A DNA stretch of 5,594 nucleotides from Clostridiaceae bacterium (lineage in GTDB: Bacteria; Bacillota; Clostridia; Saccharofermentanales; UBA5734). The position numbers and the translations under genes are program-made. Shown one piece after another: positions 1-5,594 of this stretch (position 1 is the stretch's first letter; the number at the start of each line of letters is the position of its first letter). The notes below the pieces were generated by a model. It was not told where the DNA came from. It saw only the letters and a list, made by a program, of their open reading frames with translations, and did no database searches. The stretch lies in NCBI GenBank assembly GCA_012727965.1, contig JAAYFZ010000296.1, positions 1-5,594 on the forward strand, in the 5' to 3' direction.

Positions 1-971
1 GCCTTGCGAATGCCTATTTCGCGCGTGCGCTCAGTTACTGATACCAGCATGATATTCATGACGCCGATACCGCCGACCAGAAGCGAGATCGCAGCGACCG
101 CACTGATAAAGATAGTCATGATATTGACGATATTATTGATCTGATCCAGTACAGAAGCCAGGTTCTGTGTGCGATAGACATTGCGTTCGGTGTTGCCACG
201 CCGCATAGAGAGCAGCCTTGTGACAGCGTCGGCTGCTTCGTCAACGCGCTCAGGCTCACTGGCCATGACTAGAATAGAGGATAATTGATCCCCTTCTGAA
301 ACCAGCATATCAATCGATCTCCATGGTGCGTATACAAAACCAGGCATCCGCCCGAATTCAGAATCTTCGTCGCCGAAATTACTTGCTAATCCGGCAAACT
401 GGGAATTAGCGGACTCACTGATGCCGATGACTTTTGCCCGGATTTGACGGCTGTTATTTTCGAGTAATAATTCCTCGCCAACTGCGTTTTCCCGGCCGAA
501 GAGACTCTCAGCTGTAATCAGGTCTATTATGATAACCGGGAAGTTGTCAGAGTACTCTATATCGGTAAAAGACCTGCCATGGATTATTTCGATGGGTTGG
601 AAGAAAGTATAGTCAGCATCGATAGCATTTAAGAAAACAAAACTGTTTCCGAGTTCTGTTTGCGCCCGTCCGACTGTCTGAGATGATGCTGTGGCTAGTC
701 TTACTGAGTCTAAGCTTGTACGGATAGCTTCGATATCGTCCTGCGTTATATAGTCGCCGACCTGAGCCTGATTTTGGCGTACTTGAACCAGGAAGGAGGA
801 AGCTCCGATCTGCTCAAACTGGCCGAGGATCTCATCTTTTCCACCTTCACCTAGAGATACGATCGCGATGACAGATGCGATGCCGACAATTATTCCCAAC
901 ATGGTCAGAAGTGCCCGCATTTTGTTATTGAGAAGGCTGCTGACTGCCATTTTTATGCTTTCAAAGAACAT
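1..971 (-). CDS. MacB-type ABC transporter permease (FtsX fold), 3' end cut off by window
   Basis: Reading leftward from the ATG at 971-969 gives 323 uninterrupted codons to the window edge. The product is the membrane subunit of a MacB-type (type VII) ABC exporter. After a short cytoplasmic N-terminus comes TM1 (about residues 19-40, with a LLTMLGIIVGIASVIAI core). An extracytoplasmic MacB periplasmic-core-like domain follows (about 41-275), including HGRSFTD, SLFGRENAVGEEL and KVIGIS, which match the usual pattern of this domain. TM2 (about 283-308) ends in the family hallmark GGIGVMNIMLVSV followed by TERTREIGIRK (299-323). Family members are about 400 residues, so TM3, TM4 and the C-terminus lie outside the window. 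The start overlaps the ATPase gene by 11 bases and has AGGAGG at 986-981, nine bases upstream. A later ATG at 950-948 is possible but has a poorer site. The ATPase is a separate protein here, unlike Escherichia coli MacB, where the two are fused. Substrate unknown. Confidence 0.93.
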   Translation of the reverse strand, partial: MFFESIKMAVSSLLNNKMRALLTMLGIIVGIASVIAIVSLGEGGKDEILGQFEQIGASSFLVQVRQNQAQVGDYITQDDIEAIRTSLDSVRLATASSQTVGRAQTELGNSFVFLNAIDADYTFFQPIEIIHGRSFTDIEYSDNFPVIIIDLITAESLFGRENAVGEELLLENNSRQIRAKVIGISESANSQFAGLASNFGDEDSEFGRMPGFVYAPWRSIDMLVSEGDQLSSILVMASEPERVDEAADAVTRLLSMRRGNTERNVYRTQNLASVLDQINNIVNIMTIFISAVAAISLLVGGIGVMNIMLVSVTERTREIGIRK

Positions 972-1680
972 TAGTCTTATCCTCCTCTCTGGCTATGCGG
1001 GCATCTGAGAAATGGATGATACGTCTGGCATATTCCGCTATGTCTGCTTCATGTGTGATTAGTATTATTGTTGTTCCTGCCTCATTTAGTTCCCGGAACA
1101 GCTGCATGATTTCATGAGATGATTTGCTGTCGAGATTGCCTGTGGGCTCATCTGCCATGATAAGTGCTGGCTTGAGCACGATTGCTCTGGCGATGGCTGC
1201 GCGCTGTTTTTGCCCGCCGGATACTTCATTTGGCTTATGTCTGGCCCAGTCTGCAAGACCGACTGATCGCAGTGCTTCCATTGCTCTTTGGCTGCGTTCT
1301 TTACGGCTGATGCCGGCATAGATCATCGGTAGTTCAACATTTTCGCGCAAATTTAGCTTGGCAAGTAGATTAAATGACTGAAATACGAAACCGATCTCTT
1401 CATTGCGTATTCGGGCAAGTTCATTGGCATCAAGTTCATTGATGGCAATTCCATTAAGCTCATAGCTTCCCTGGTCCTTCTGATCCAGACAGCCGATGAC
1501 ATTCATCAGTGTTGATTTGCCTGAACCTGAAGGGCCCATGATTGCAGTGAACTCTCCTTTTTGCACTTGCAGATCGATGCCTTTGAGCGCCGTAAGCGAG
1601 ACCTCGCCGGTCTGATATGTTTTCCAGACATCCCGCATATTTATTACGATGTTGCTGTCGGATTTTTCGAAATTATCCAT
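961..1680 (-). CDS. ABC transporter ATP-binding protein, LolD/MacB type
   Basis: This 239-residue nucleotide-binding subunit hydrolyses ATP on the cytoplasmic face to power the MacB-like permease encoded next to it. All canonical elements are visible: Walker A GPSGSGKST (49-57), Q-loop Gln101 in FVFQSFNLL, signature VSGGQ (153-157; Val replaces the more common Leu), Walker B ALIMADEP (172-179) with catalytic Glu178, D-loop GNLD (181-184) and switch His210. The stretch GEFTAIMGPSGSGKST and the GCLD that follows are typical of the MacB/LolD/YtrE branch. Length is normal, with an N-terminal extension of roughly a dozen residues before the first conserved strand. The ATG at 1680 follows the adaptor stop by 9 bases, and its likely ribosome site, GAGGT at 1691-1687, overlaps that stop, suggesting translational coupling. 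The 3' end overlaps the permease start by 11 bases. No inactivating change is seen. Confidence 0.96.
   Translation of the reverse strand: MDNFEKSDSNIVINMRDVWKTYQTGEVSLTALKGIDLQVQKGEFTAIMGPSGSGKSTLMNVIGCLDQKDQGSYELNGIAINELDANELARIRNEEIGFVFQSFNLLAKLNLRENVELPMIYAGISRKERSQRAMEALRSVGLADWARHKPNEVSGGQKQRAAIARAIVLKPALIMADEPTGNLDSKSSHEIMQLFRELNEAGTTIILITHEADIAEYARRIIHFSDARIAREEDKTNVL
981..986 (-). promoter_or_regulatory. Ribosome binding site of the permease gene (AGGAGG)
   Basis: The minus strand has AGGAGG here, nine bases before the ATG at 971 and within the last codons of the ATPase gene. It favours that start over the ATG at 950. Confidence 0.82.
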
Positions 1681-1689
1681 TTCCTTACC

Positions 1690-3429
1690 TCAGCTGTCGG
1701 TCTGATCATTATTGATTTCGACCAACATGCCGTCTGTCAGCTGATTTGAAGGATTAAGTACGACTCTATCGTCGATGCTCAAGCCATCAATTACCTGTAC
1801 CGTCATCTCCGCTTGTATGCCAGCTGTAAACTCCTTGCGAACAAGTTTGTTGTCTTGATCGACTACGTAGACGTACCAAGTGTCTATTTCTCGGCGCATT
1901 GCTTCTGCTGGAAGTATGAGCACATCTTCAGCAGAGTCGGTCTGGATGCTGGCATCTATCTTGAAGCCGGGGATCAGCTGGTCGAGACCACTGCCATTAA
2001 TCTCCATTTCAACTAATAGTGTGGGTTCGCCTGACAGATCACTAATTCCGCTGAGACCGCTAAGCTCAGCAGATAAGGCAGAGCCTGCGCCGCCGACACC
2101 GCCGATAGAACTGCCAAATTGGCTGCCGGTGGCATACGGTGCGATGAAGCTGATACTGCCGCTAAAAAACTGACCATCATAGTCGAACTCGACCGGCATA
2201 CCTTTCTCGATCCTCTTTGAATCAAACTGGCTGGCCTGGAAGACTGCTTTTGGCCGGGTATTGTCATAAATTACAACAGCTGGTTGAGTAGATACAGTGC
2301 CAGGTATTGAGGTGCCGCTGCCAAGCAGTGCTGACAGATCCATACCCCCTGCTGCCAAACTTGATGGATCAACAGCTGCAAGAGAAGAGCTGCCTATATG
2401 GTCGCCAGGACTGACGTTTATCTGAGCAACTAGTCCGGATGAAGAGGCTCGAAGCTCTTCAACTGAATCAGCCAGGCTCTTTTCTGCCGCTTGTTCATAG
2501 GCCAATGCTTGCGCCAATGCCGATTCCAGTGAGCTGCCAATACCTCCGAGGCCACCTAAGCCACCAAGTTGATCAGCTAGTTGATCTGAGAGCTGGTTTG
2601 TGAGCTGACTGGTCAAATCTGTGCTGAGACCGGTGCTAAAAGAATTGGCTGTATTGAGTGCGCCTAGCAGTGAACCGGTTATACCAGATAGCTTCTGCAG
2701 CTCTGCCTCAAGCGCAGTCAGCTGCTGAGTGTATTCCGGATTCTCCGACAAGGCTATATTCTCCTGGAGCATTGCTATCGCGGTCGTAAGTTGTTCCTGC
2801 GAGTCTGGAGCTTGTGGATCGAAATCTGACAAATCAGCAAGAAGTCTTGCGCTAAGTTCAGGGTCAAGCTCAATGACAGATGGCTGTATGCTAGTCAGTT
2901 TTACCAGCTCAGCAGTTGTCTCTGAGAGACTGGATGCAAGTGCTGCCGTCTGTCTGCTGAATTCCTGTTGAGCATCCTGAGCCAGTCTTGCCTGCTCTTT
3001 TGCCGCATCCTCCTGAGCCTTCAGCGCAGCCGCTTGAGCCGCGGCTGCCGCATCAGACTGTGCGATTGAAGCTTCGACCTGCTGGCGGGCTTCTTGAGCC
3101 TGTTCATATTGCTCACGCAGCTCGCTCTGATCGAGCGTAAGCAAAACATCGCCTTTGTTGACTTGATCACCAACACTGACATTTACATTGATGACACGCT
3201 GATACTGCGAAGGCGTATCTTCCTGTACAGAACCGGGCTGGATCTGAGCAGAGACCATCATAACGCTGGCTATATCGCCTGTATAGAGACTGCCGACTCT
3301 AACAGTCGGTGGTGGTTCCTCCCTAGTCAGCCAGAAAATGATAGCTGCAAGGAGGATCACGCCTGTCAGGGAGAAGCCAATGATTCTCCTGATTTTGCGC
3401 TTGCGCCTGTTTTCTGAAATTTGTGACAT
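1690..3429 (-). CDS. MacA/HlyD-like membrane-fusion adaptor protein of the exporter
   Basis: This 579-residue adaptor works with the ATPase and permease encoded just downstream. The N-terminus has a basic patch (RRKRKIRR, 8-15), then one hydrophobic segment (about 16-34) and an acidic/proline stretch. There is no cysteine anywhere, so it is not a lipoprotein; it is most likely anchored N-in with the bulk outside. The biotinyl-lipoyl domain is split, as in the family: half-motif one at about 78-100 (VNVSVGDQVNKGDVLLTLD) and half-motif two at about 328-345 (SSSGLVAQINVSPGDHIGS). Between them lies a long helical hairpin rich in Ala, Gln and Glu (about 102-325). A beta-barrel region (about 384-500, PKAVFQASQFDSKRIEKGMPVEF) and a membrane-proximal domain (about 501-572, ILPAEAM and GLSIDDRVVL) follow. 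It is longer than typical MacA proteins (about 370-400) because of the hairpin and Gly/Ser/Leu-rich insertions at about 346-383 and 434-469. The start is supported by a modest AGGGA at 3438-3434; the next upstream AGGA is 13 bases away. Confidence 0.92.
   Translation of the reverse strand: MSQISENRRKRKIRRIIGFSLTGVILLAAIIFWLTREEPPPTVRVGSLYTGDIASVMMVSAQIQPGSVQEDTPSQYQRVINVNVSVGDQVNKGDVLLTLDQSELREQYEQAQEARQQVEASIAQSDAAAAAQAAALKAQEDAAKEQARLAQDAQQEFSRQTAALASSLSETTAELVKLTSIQPSVIELDPELSARLLADLSDFDPQAPDSQEQLTTAIAMLQENIALSENPEYTQQLTALEAELQKLSGITGSLLGALNTANSFSTGLSTDLTSQLTNQLSDQLADQLGGLGGLGGIGSSLESALAQALAYEQAAEKSLADSVEELRASSSGLVAQINVSPGDHIGSSSLAAVDPSSLAAGGMDLSALLGSGTSIPGTVSTQPAVVIYDNTRPKAVFQASQFDSKRIEKGMPVEFDYDGQFFSGSISFIAPYATGSQFGSSIGGVGGAGSALSAELSGLSGISDLSGEPTLLVEMEINGSGLDQLIPGFKIDASIQTDSAEDVLILPAEAMRREIDTWYVYVVDQDNKLVRKEFTAGIQAEMTVQVIDGLSIDDRVVLNPSNQLTDGMLVEINNDQTDS
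2539..2610 (-). repeat. Degenerate 12-base tandem repeat encoding QL tetrads then GGL triads
   Basis: Inside the adaptor gene, residues 274-288 read as four tetrads (SQLT, NQLS, DQLA, DQL), followed by GGL, GGL and GGI up to residue 297. At the DNA level the tetrads are imperfect 12-base units (for example AGTTGATCAGCT next to AGTTGATCTGAG on the plus strand), so the repetition is not only at protein level. It lies in the second half of the helical hairpin and would make an amphipathic QL helix break into a flexible glycine-rich turn. This suggests local expansion by slippage. Its role is unknown. Confidence 0.75.
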
Positions 3430-3524
3430 TTTATCCCTGCTTTCCTGCTGTGATCACTGTTAAGATCGCAGTCTATCTATCAATCGATTTTCGTCCGCCA
3501 AAGAGGCTTGTATGGTCAACAATT

Positions 3525-3545
3525 TTGTATATTACTATTATACAA
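3525..3545. promoter_or_regulatory. Perfect inverted repeat TTGTATA-N7-TATACAA, putative operator
   Basis: The two 7-base arms at 3525-3531 and 3539-3545 are exact reverse complements with a 7-base spacer. Centre-to-centre distance of the arms is 14 bases, compatible with a dimeric helix-turn-helix regulator. The palindrome covers the candidate leftward -10 box, so a bound protein would block polymerase. This arrangement is typical of local repressors of exporter operons, but the regulator is not encoded in the window and its family cannot be assigned. Confidence 0.55.
3537..3542 (-). promoter_or_regulatory. Candidate -10 box of the exporter operon promoter
   Basis: The minus strand reads TATAAT here, a perfect sigma-A type -10, which would place the start near 3530 and give a leader of about 100 bases before the adaptor ATG. 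The -35 region at a 17-base spacing (CAAAAG on the minus strand) is poor. A good TTGGCA (3569-3564) exists but with a 21-base gap, longer than the usual 16-18. The promoter may therefore be weak or activator-dependent. It has not been tested beyond sequence inspection. Confidence 0.5.
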
Positions 3546-3564
3546 CCGTAAGTAAGTGACTTTT

Positions 3565-3612
3565 GCCAATATGTTTATCTGCCAATATGACGAAAAAGTT
3601 ACTACATATTGG
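3565..3612. repeat. Three CCAATATG boxes: two direct, one inverted
   Basis: GCCAATATG occurs at 3565-3573 and again at 3581-3589, exactly 16 bases apart, and CATATTGG at 3605-3612 is the exact complement of the shared 8-base core. The second and third copies form an inverted pair with a 15-base spacer. The boxes sit just upstream of the candidate leftward -10, where an activator or a second repressor of the exporter operon could bind. The inverted pair could also form a weak 8-pair stem in RNA, but without a T-run it is not a terminator. Confidence 0.55.
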
Positions 3613-3617
3613 TCAGT

Positions 3618-3628
3618 TCAATATTACA
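3618..3628 (+). repeat. Direct repeat TCAATATTACA, copy 1
   Basis: This 11-base sequence recurs exactly at 3790-3800. This copy lies beside the CCAATATG boxes and shares the CAATAT core with them. It is a possible regulator half-site; chance similarity in AT-rich DNA cannot be excluded. Confidence 0.35.
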
Positions 3629-3784
3629 CTTATCGATGCTATAGGGTTAGTAACGCCGGGAACATTAATAATGGCACAAATCCAGTTAAATTGTTAATAA
3701 AAATTCGCAAGTAACAAGTGCATTCAGTGTTGATGTTATTGATGCTTCCATCGTCTATTTTTCGCTCTCTCTGGCGCTATAGTG

Positions 3785-3790
3785 TATAAT
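3785..3790 (+). promoter_or_regulatory. Candidate -10 box of the korA promoter
   Basis: A perfect TATAAT lies 74 bases upstream of the korA ATG, predicting a transcript start near 3797 and a leader of about 68 bases. The -35 position (around 3761-3767, TTCGCTC) matches the TTGACA consensus poorly, so the promoter may need help or be weak. No riboswitch-like folding is obvious in the leader. Confidence 0.5.
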
Positions 3791-3800
3791 CAATATTACA
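3790..3800 (+). repeat. Direct repeat TCAATATTACA, copy 2, across the likely korA start site
   Basis: This is the exact second copy of the 11-base sequence at 3618-3628. It begins at the last base of the candidate -10 box and spans the expected transcription start, a position where a bound repressor would interfere with initiation. It may be coincidental. Confidence 0.35.
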
Positions 3801-3850
3801 GAACAGCATATTTTAATCAAGGACCTGACACTCTGATTTCAAGTTACGAT

Positions 3851-3856
3851 AGGAGG
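3851..3856 (+). promoter_or_regulatory. Ribosome binding site of korA (AGGAGG)
   Basis: A full AGGAGG lies eight bases before the ATG at 3865. It fixes that ATG as the start, and the encoded protein begins directly with the expected first beta strand and glycine loop. Confidence 0.9.
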
Positions 3857-3864
3857 ATAGTCTT

Positions 3865-5583
3865 ATGCCAAGGAATCTGTTGATCGGCGGTGCCGCTGGA
3901 CAGGGGATAGATACCACGGCAGCGGTTTTTGAAAAACTGCTGAAGCAGGCAGGGTATTTCGTTTTCACTGTTCGTGATTTTATGTCGCGCGTTCGCGGCG
4001 GCCACAATTTCATTTTAATACGATTTGCTAATGAGAAAATCACATCGCATAGCGAGCAGCTTGATGGTATAGTCGCGCTCAATGAAGAAACAGTTGAGCT
4101 TCACAAGGATAGACTGACTGAACAAGGGTTCATTCTCTGTGATGAATCAATTGCGGCTTCGGATGAGCGGATGATCAAGATCGATATGCAGGCACTGGCA
4201 AAAGAACTCGGCAATCCGCGAGTTGCCGGAAGCATCGCGACTGGTGCCTTGCTGCGACTGTTTGGTCTTGAGCTTGATCATGCTCAGGCTGAGGCAGCGA
4301 TGAAGGAGTTCGTAAAAGAACAGTATGTCGATATCAATATCAAGGCAATCGAAGCCGGCTACGGCGAGGTTTCACCTCATTATGATAGCGAGCCGGGCGA
4401 TTATCAGGATTGGATGCTTATTTCCGGCAATAAGGCGGTGGGTCTTGGTGCCCTTGCTGCCGGGTTGCGTTTCTATTCAGCTTATCCGATGTCACCTTCG
4501 ACAGGTGTTATGGAGTTTATTGCTTCACATGCTGAGGCTTGTGGTGTAGTAGTCGAGCAAGCAGAAGATGAGATCGCTGGTATGAATATGGCTATCGGAG
4601 CTTCATATGCCGGTGTCAGAGCAATGACCGGCACATCCGGTGGTGGTTTCTGTTTGAAGGTCGAGGCACTGGGTCTAGCTGGTATTGCTGAAATACCGGT
4701 AGTCGTGATCGATGTACAGAGGCCTGGTCCGGCGACAGGTTTGCCGACGAGGACTGAACAGAGTGACCTGAAATTTGTCATCAACGCTGCTCAGGGCGAG
4801 TTCCCGCGCATTGTTATTGCGCTAAGAAATCATAAGGATGCCTTCTACCAGACAATTCGTGCCTTCAAGCTGGCGGAACAATTCCAGATACCGGTTATTT
4901 TGCTAAGTGATCAGTATCTGGCTGATTCATCATCTACAGTCAGGCCTTATCAAATCGATCCTCTCGATCCTTTTGTCGGCCATGCTACTCTGGCAGAAAT
5001 GCTCGATAATACTTATTTTGAAGAAATGGGTTCCGAACCGAAGCATGCTTATAAGAGATATCTTGTCACGGATGAAGGTATTTCGGCAAGACTCTATCCG
5101 GGCAGTAAATTTGGGCTTGTTGCCGCCGATAGTGATGAGCATGATGAGGAAGGAAGAATCACAGAATCCGCTGAGGTCAGGGTTCAACAGATGGATAAGC
5201 GCATGCGCAAATTCGAATTAATTCGTCAGCTCATGCTCGAACCGGAATGGCAGGGTAGTGATCGGCCGAAGGTCGGCCTGATCGGCTGGGGCTCTCTCTC
5301 TGGTCCGCTGCGTGAAGCAGTACAAATACTGAACGAGAGCGGCGATAAGCGCTTCGCTGCAATTGTTTTTGGCGATGTTTGGCCGCTGCCGCAGGAGATG
5401 CTGCATAAATTGGCTGACAGAGCCGAGATTTTAATCGATGTTGAGCAAAACGCGACAGGACAGCTTGCTTCGTTGATCAGAGAACAAACCGGAATAACCT
5501 GTCAGCATCATATTTTGAAGTATGATGGACGACAGCTCAGCGGTGAAGAAATCGCTGCCCGTGTCAAGGAGGTGCTGAAATGA
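3865..5583 (+). CDS. korA: 2-oxoacid:ferredoxin oxidoreductase, fused gamma-alpha subunit (KorA type)
   Basis: With a beta subunit, this 572-residue cytoplasmic protein forms a thiamine-diphosphate enzyme that converts a 2-oxoacid and CoA to acyl-CoA and CO2 while reducing ferredoxin. The N-terminal gamma domain (about 1-175) has the glycine loop GGAAGQG (8-14) and SRVRGGHN (41-48). The alpha pyrimidine-binding domain follows (about 185-350): AYPMSPSTG (206-214, a variant of the YPITP motif), EDEIAGMNMAIGASYAG (234-250), TSGGGF (257-262) and DVQRPGPATGLPTRTEQ (283-299). The C-terminal domain (about 465-572) contains GWGSLSGPLREAV (474-486) and VEQNATGQLASLI (526-538). Length fits the fused gamma-alpha class; no iron-sulfur cysteine motif is expected or seen, since the cluster belongs to the beta subunit. 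2-oxoglutarate is the likeliest substrate by family name, but pyruvate or branched-chain oxoacids cannot be excluded. The stop overlaps the next start (ATGA). Confidence 0.93.
   Translation: MPRNLLIGGAAGQGIDTTAAVFEKLLKQAGYFVFTVRDFMSRVRGGHNFILIRFANEKITSHSEQLDGIVALNEETVELHKDRLTEQGFILCDESIAASDERMIKIDMQALAKELGNPRVAGSIATGALLRLFGLELDHAQAEAAMKEFVKEQYVDINIKAIEAGYGEVSPHYDSEPGDYQDWMLISGNKAVGLGALAAGLRFYSAYPMSPSTGVMEFIASHAEACGVVVEQAEDEIAGMNMAIGASYAGVRAMTGTSGGGFCLKVEALGLAGIAEIPVVVIDVQRPGPATGLPTRTEQSDLKFVINAAQGEFPRIVIALRNHKDAFYQTIRAFKLAEQFQIPVILLSDQYLADSSSTVRPYQIDPLDPFVGHATLAEMLDNTYFEEMGSEPKHAYKRYLVTDEGISARLYPGSKFGLVAADSDEHDEEGRITESAEVRVQQMDKRMRKFELIRQLMLEPEWQGSDRPKVGLIGWGSLSGPLREAVQILNESGDKRFAAIVFGDVWPLPQEMLHKLADRAEILIDVEQNATGQLASLIREQTGITCQHHILKYDGRQLSGEEIAARVKEVLK
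5566..5574 (+). promoter_or_regulatory. Ribosome binding site of the downstream gene (AAGGAGGTG)
   Basis: AAGGAGGTG, a near-complete anti-SD match, sits inside the last codons of korA and ends five bases before the ATG at 5580. It decides the start of the next gene and supports coupled translation of the two subunits in matched amounts. Confidence 0.88.
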
Positions 5584-5594
5584 ATAAGAAAAGC
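5580..5594 (+). CDS. korB: Start of downstream gene, probably the KorB beta subunit (partial)
   Basis: Only five codons (MNKKS) lie in the window. The ATG overlaps the korA stop as ATGA and is preceded by a strong ribosome site, so a translated gene begins here. The sequence itself is too short to identify. The call rests on the very common korA-korB gene order in which the beta subunit, carrying the thiamine-diphosphate and iron-sulfur binding sites, follows the fused gamma-alpha subunit. Confidence 0.7.

Larger units (their letters stand above)
3430..3864. other. Divergent intergenic control region between exporter operon and korA
   Basis: These 435 bases between two divergently transcribed genes are clearly richer in A and T than the flanking coding DNA and hold no convincing gene. 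They contain a likely leftward promoter with a perfect palindrome on its -10 box (3525-3545), three CCAATATG boxes (3566-3612), an 11-base direct repeat (3618-3628 and 3790-3800) and a likely rightward promoter (-10 at 3785-3790). The hexamer CAATAT or its complement occurs five times (3567, 3583, 3606, 3619 and 3791 as left ends). No terminator hairpin with a T-run is seen, as expected between divergent genes. The stretch 3674-3784 shows nothing else I can name. Confidence 0.8.

Noticed and set aside
1..971. Permease as a truncated pseudogene
   Set aside because: The frame is open to the window edge and the missing part is explained by the window boundary.
1210..1224. VSGGQ instead of LSGGQ in the ATPase signature as a defect
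   Set aside because: A hydrophobic substitution at this first position is common in functional ABC ATPases, and all other catalytic residues are intact.
1813..2173. Plus-strand reading frames opposite the adaptor gene
   Set aside because: They are shadows of the adaptor coding sequence, whose domains and reading frame are clear.
3582..3612. Inverted CCAATATG pair as a transcription terminator
   Set aside because: The stem is only 8 AT-rich pairs with a 15-base loop and no following T-run, and it lies between divergent promoters where no terminator is needed.
3663..3673. Short palindrome CATTA-A-TAATG
   Set aside because: It has only five base pairs per arm, is AT-rich, and is not placed on either candidate promoter; it is expected by chance.
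3571..3714. 47-codon plus-strand reading frame in the intergenic region (begins MFICQYDEKV)
   Set aside because: It has no ribosome binding site, starts inside a repeated CCAATATG box, and its composition looks like translated AT-rich non-coding DNA.
3730..3744. Two TTGATG hexamers as -35 boxes for korA
   Set aside because: Neither is at a suitable distance from the TATAAT at 3785, and the -10-like sequences downstream of them are poor.
3813..4082. Minus-strand reading frame over the start of korA
   Set aside because: It is antisense to a strongly supported gene and has no recognisable protein features.

Overview
This window looks like chromosomal DNA from an anaerobic or fermentative bacterium. 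The best fit is Bacillota/Clostridia, though this is inference: it rests on strong AGGAGG-type ribosome binding sites, moderate GC by eye, a ferredoxin-type 2-oxoacid oxidoreductase of the fused gamma-alpha kind, and a MacAB-type exporter with no outer-membrane channel gene visible. No rRNA, tRNA, mobile element or CRISPR array is seen.

Layout: two divergent transcription units are separated by a 435-base AT-rich control region (3430-3864). Leftward on the minus strand is a three-gene exporter operon: a 579-residue membrane-fusion/adaptor protein (1690-3429), a LolD/MacB-type ABC ATPase (961-1680), and a MacB-type FtsX-fold permease that runs off the left edge (1-971). The genes are tightly packed, with a 9-base gap and then an 11-base overlap, so they are probably co-transcribed and translationally coupled. 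Rightward on the plus strand is korA (3865-5583). It is followed by the first five codons of a downstream gene in an ATGA stop/start overlap, expected to be the partner beta subunit korB.

How the genes work together: the ATPase drives mechanotransmission through the permease, and the membrane-anchored adaptor carries or guides substrate outside the membrane. The substrate cannot be told from sequence (peptide, lipid-like compound or antimicrobial are typical of the family). KorA with KorB would oxidatively decarboxylate a 2-oxoacid to an acyl-CoA while reducing ferredoxin. No functional link between the two units is evident beyond their shared upstream region.

The least ordinary parts are the intergenic region and the adaptor. 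The intergenic region holds a perfect 7-7-7 palindrome that covers the likely exporter -10 box, three CCAATATG boxes, and an 11-base repeat that recurs at the likely korA start site. The adaptor carries a degenerate QL/GGL tandem repeat in its hairpin and two Gly/Ser/Leu-rich insertions. I see no convincing evidence for a wholly new biological system here; the core genes belong to well-known families.
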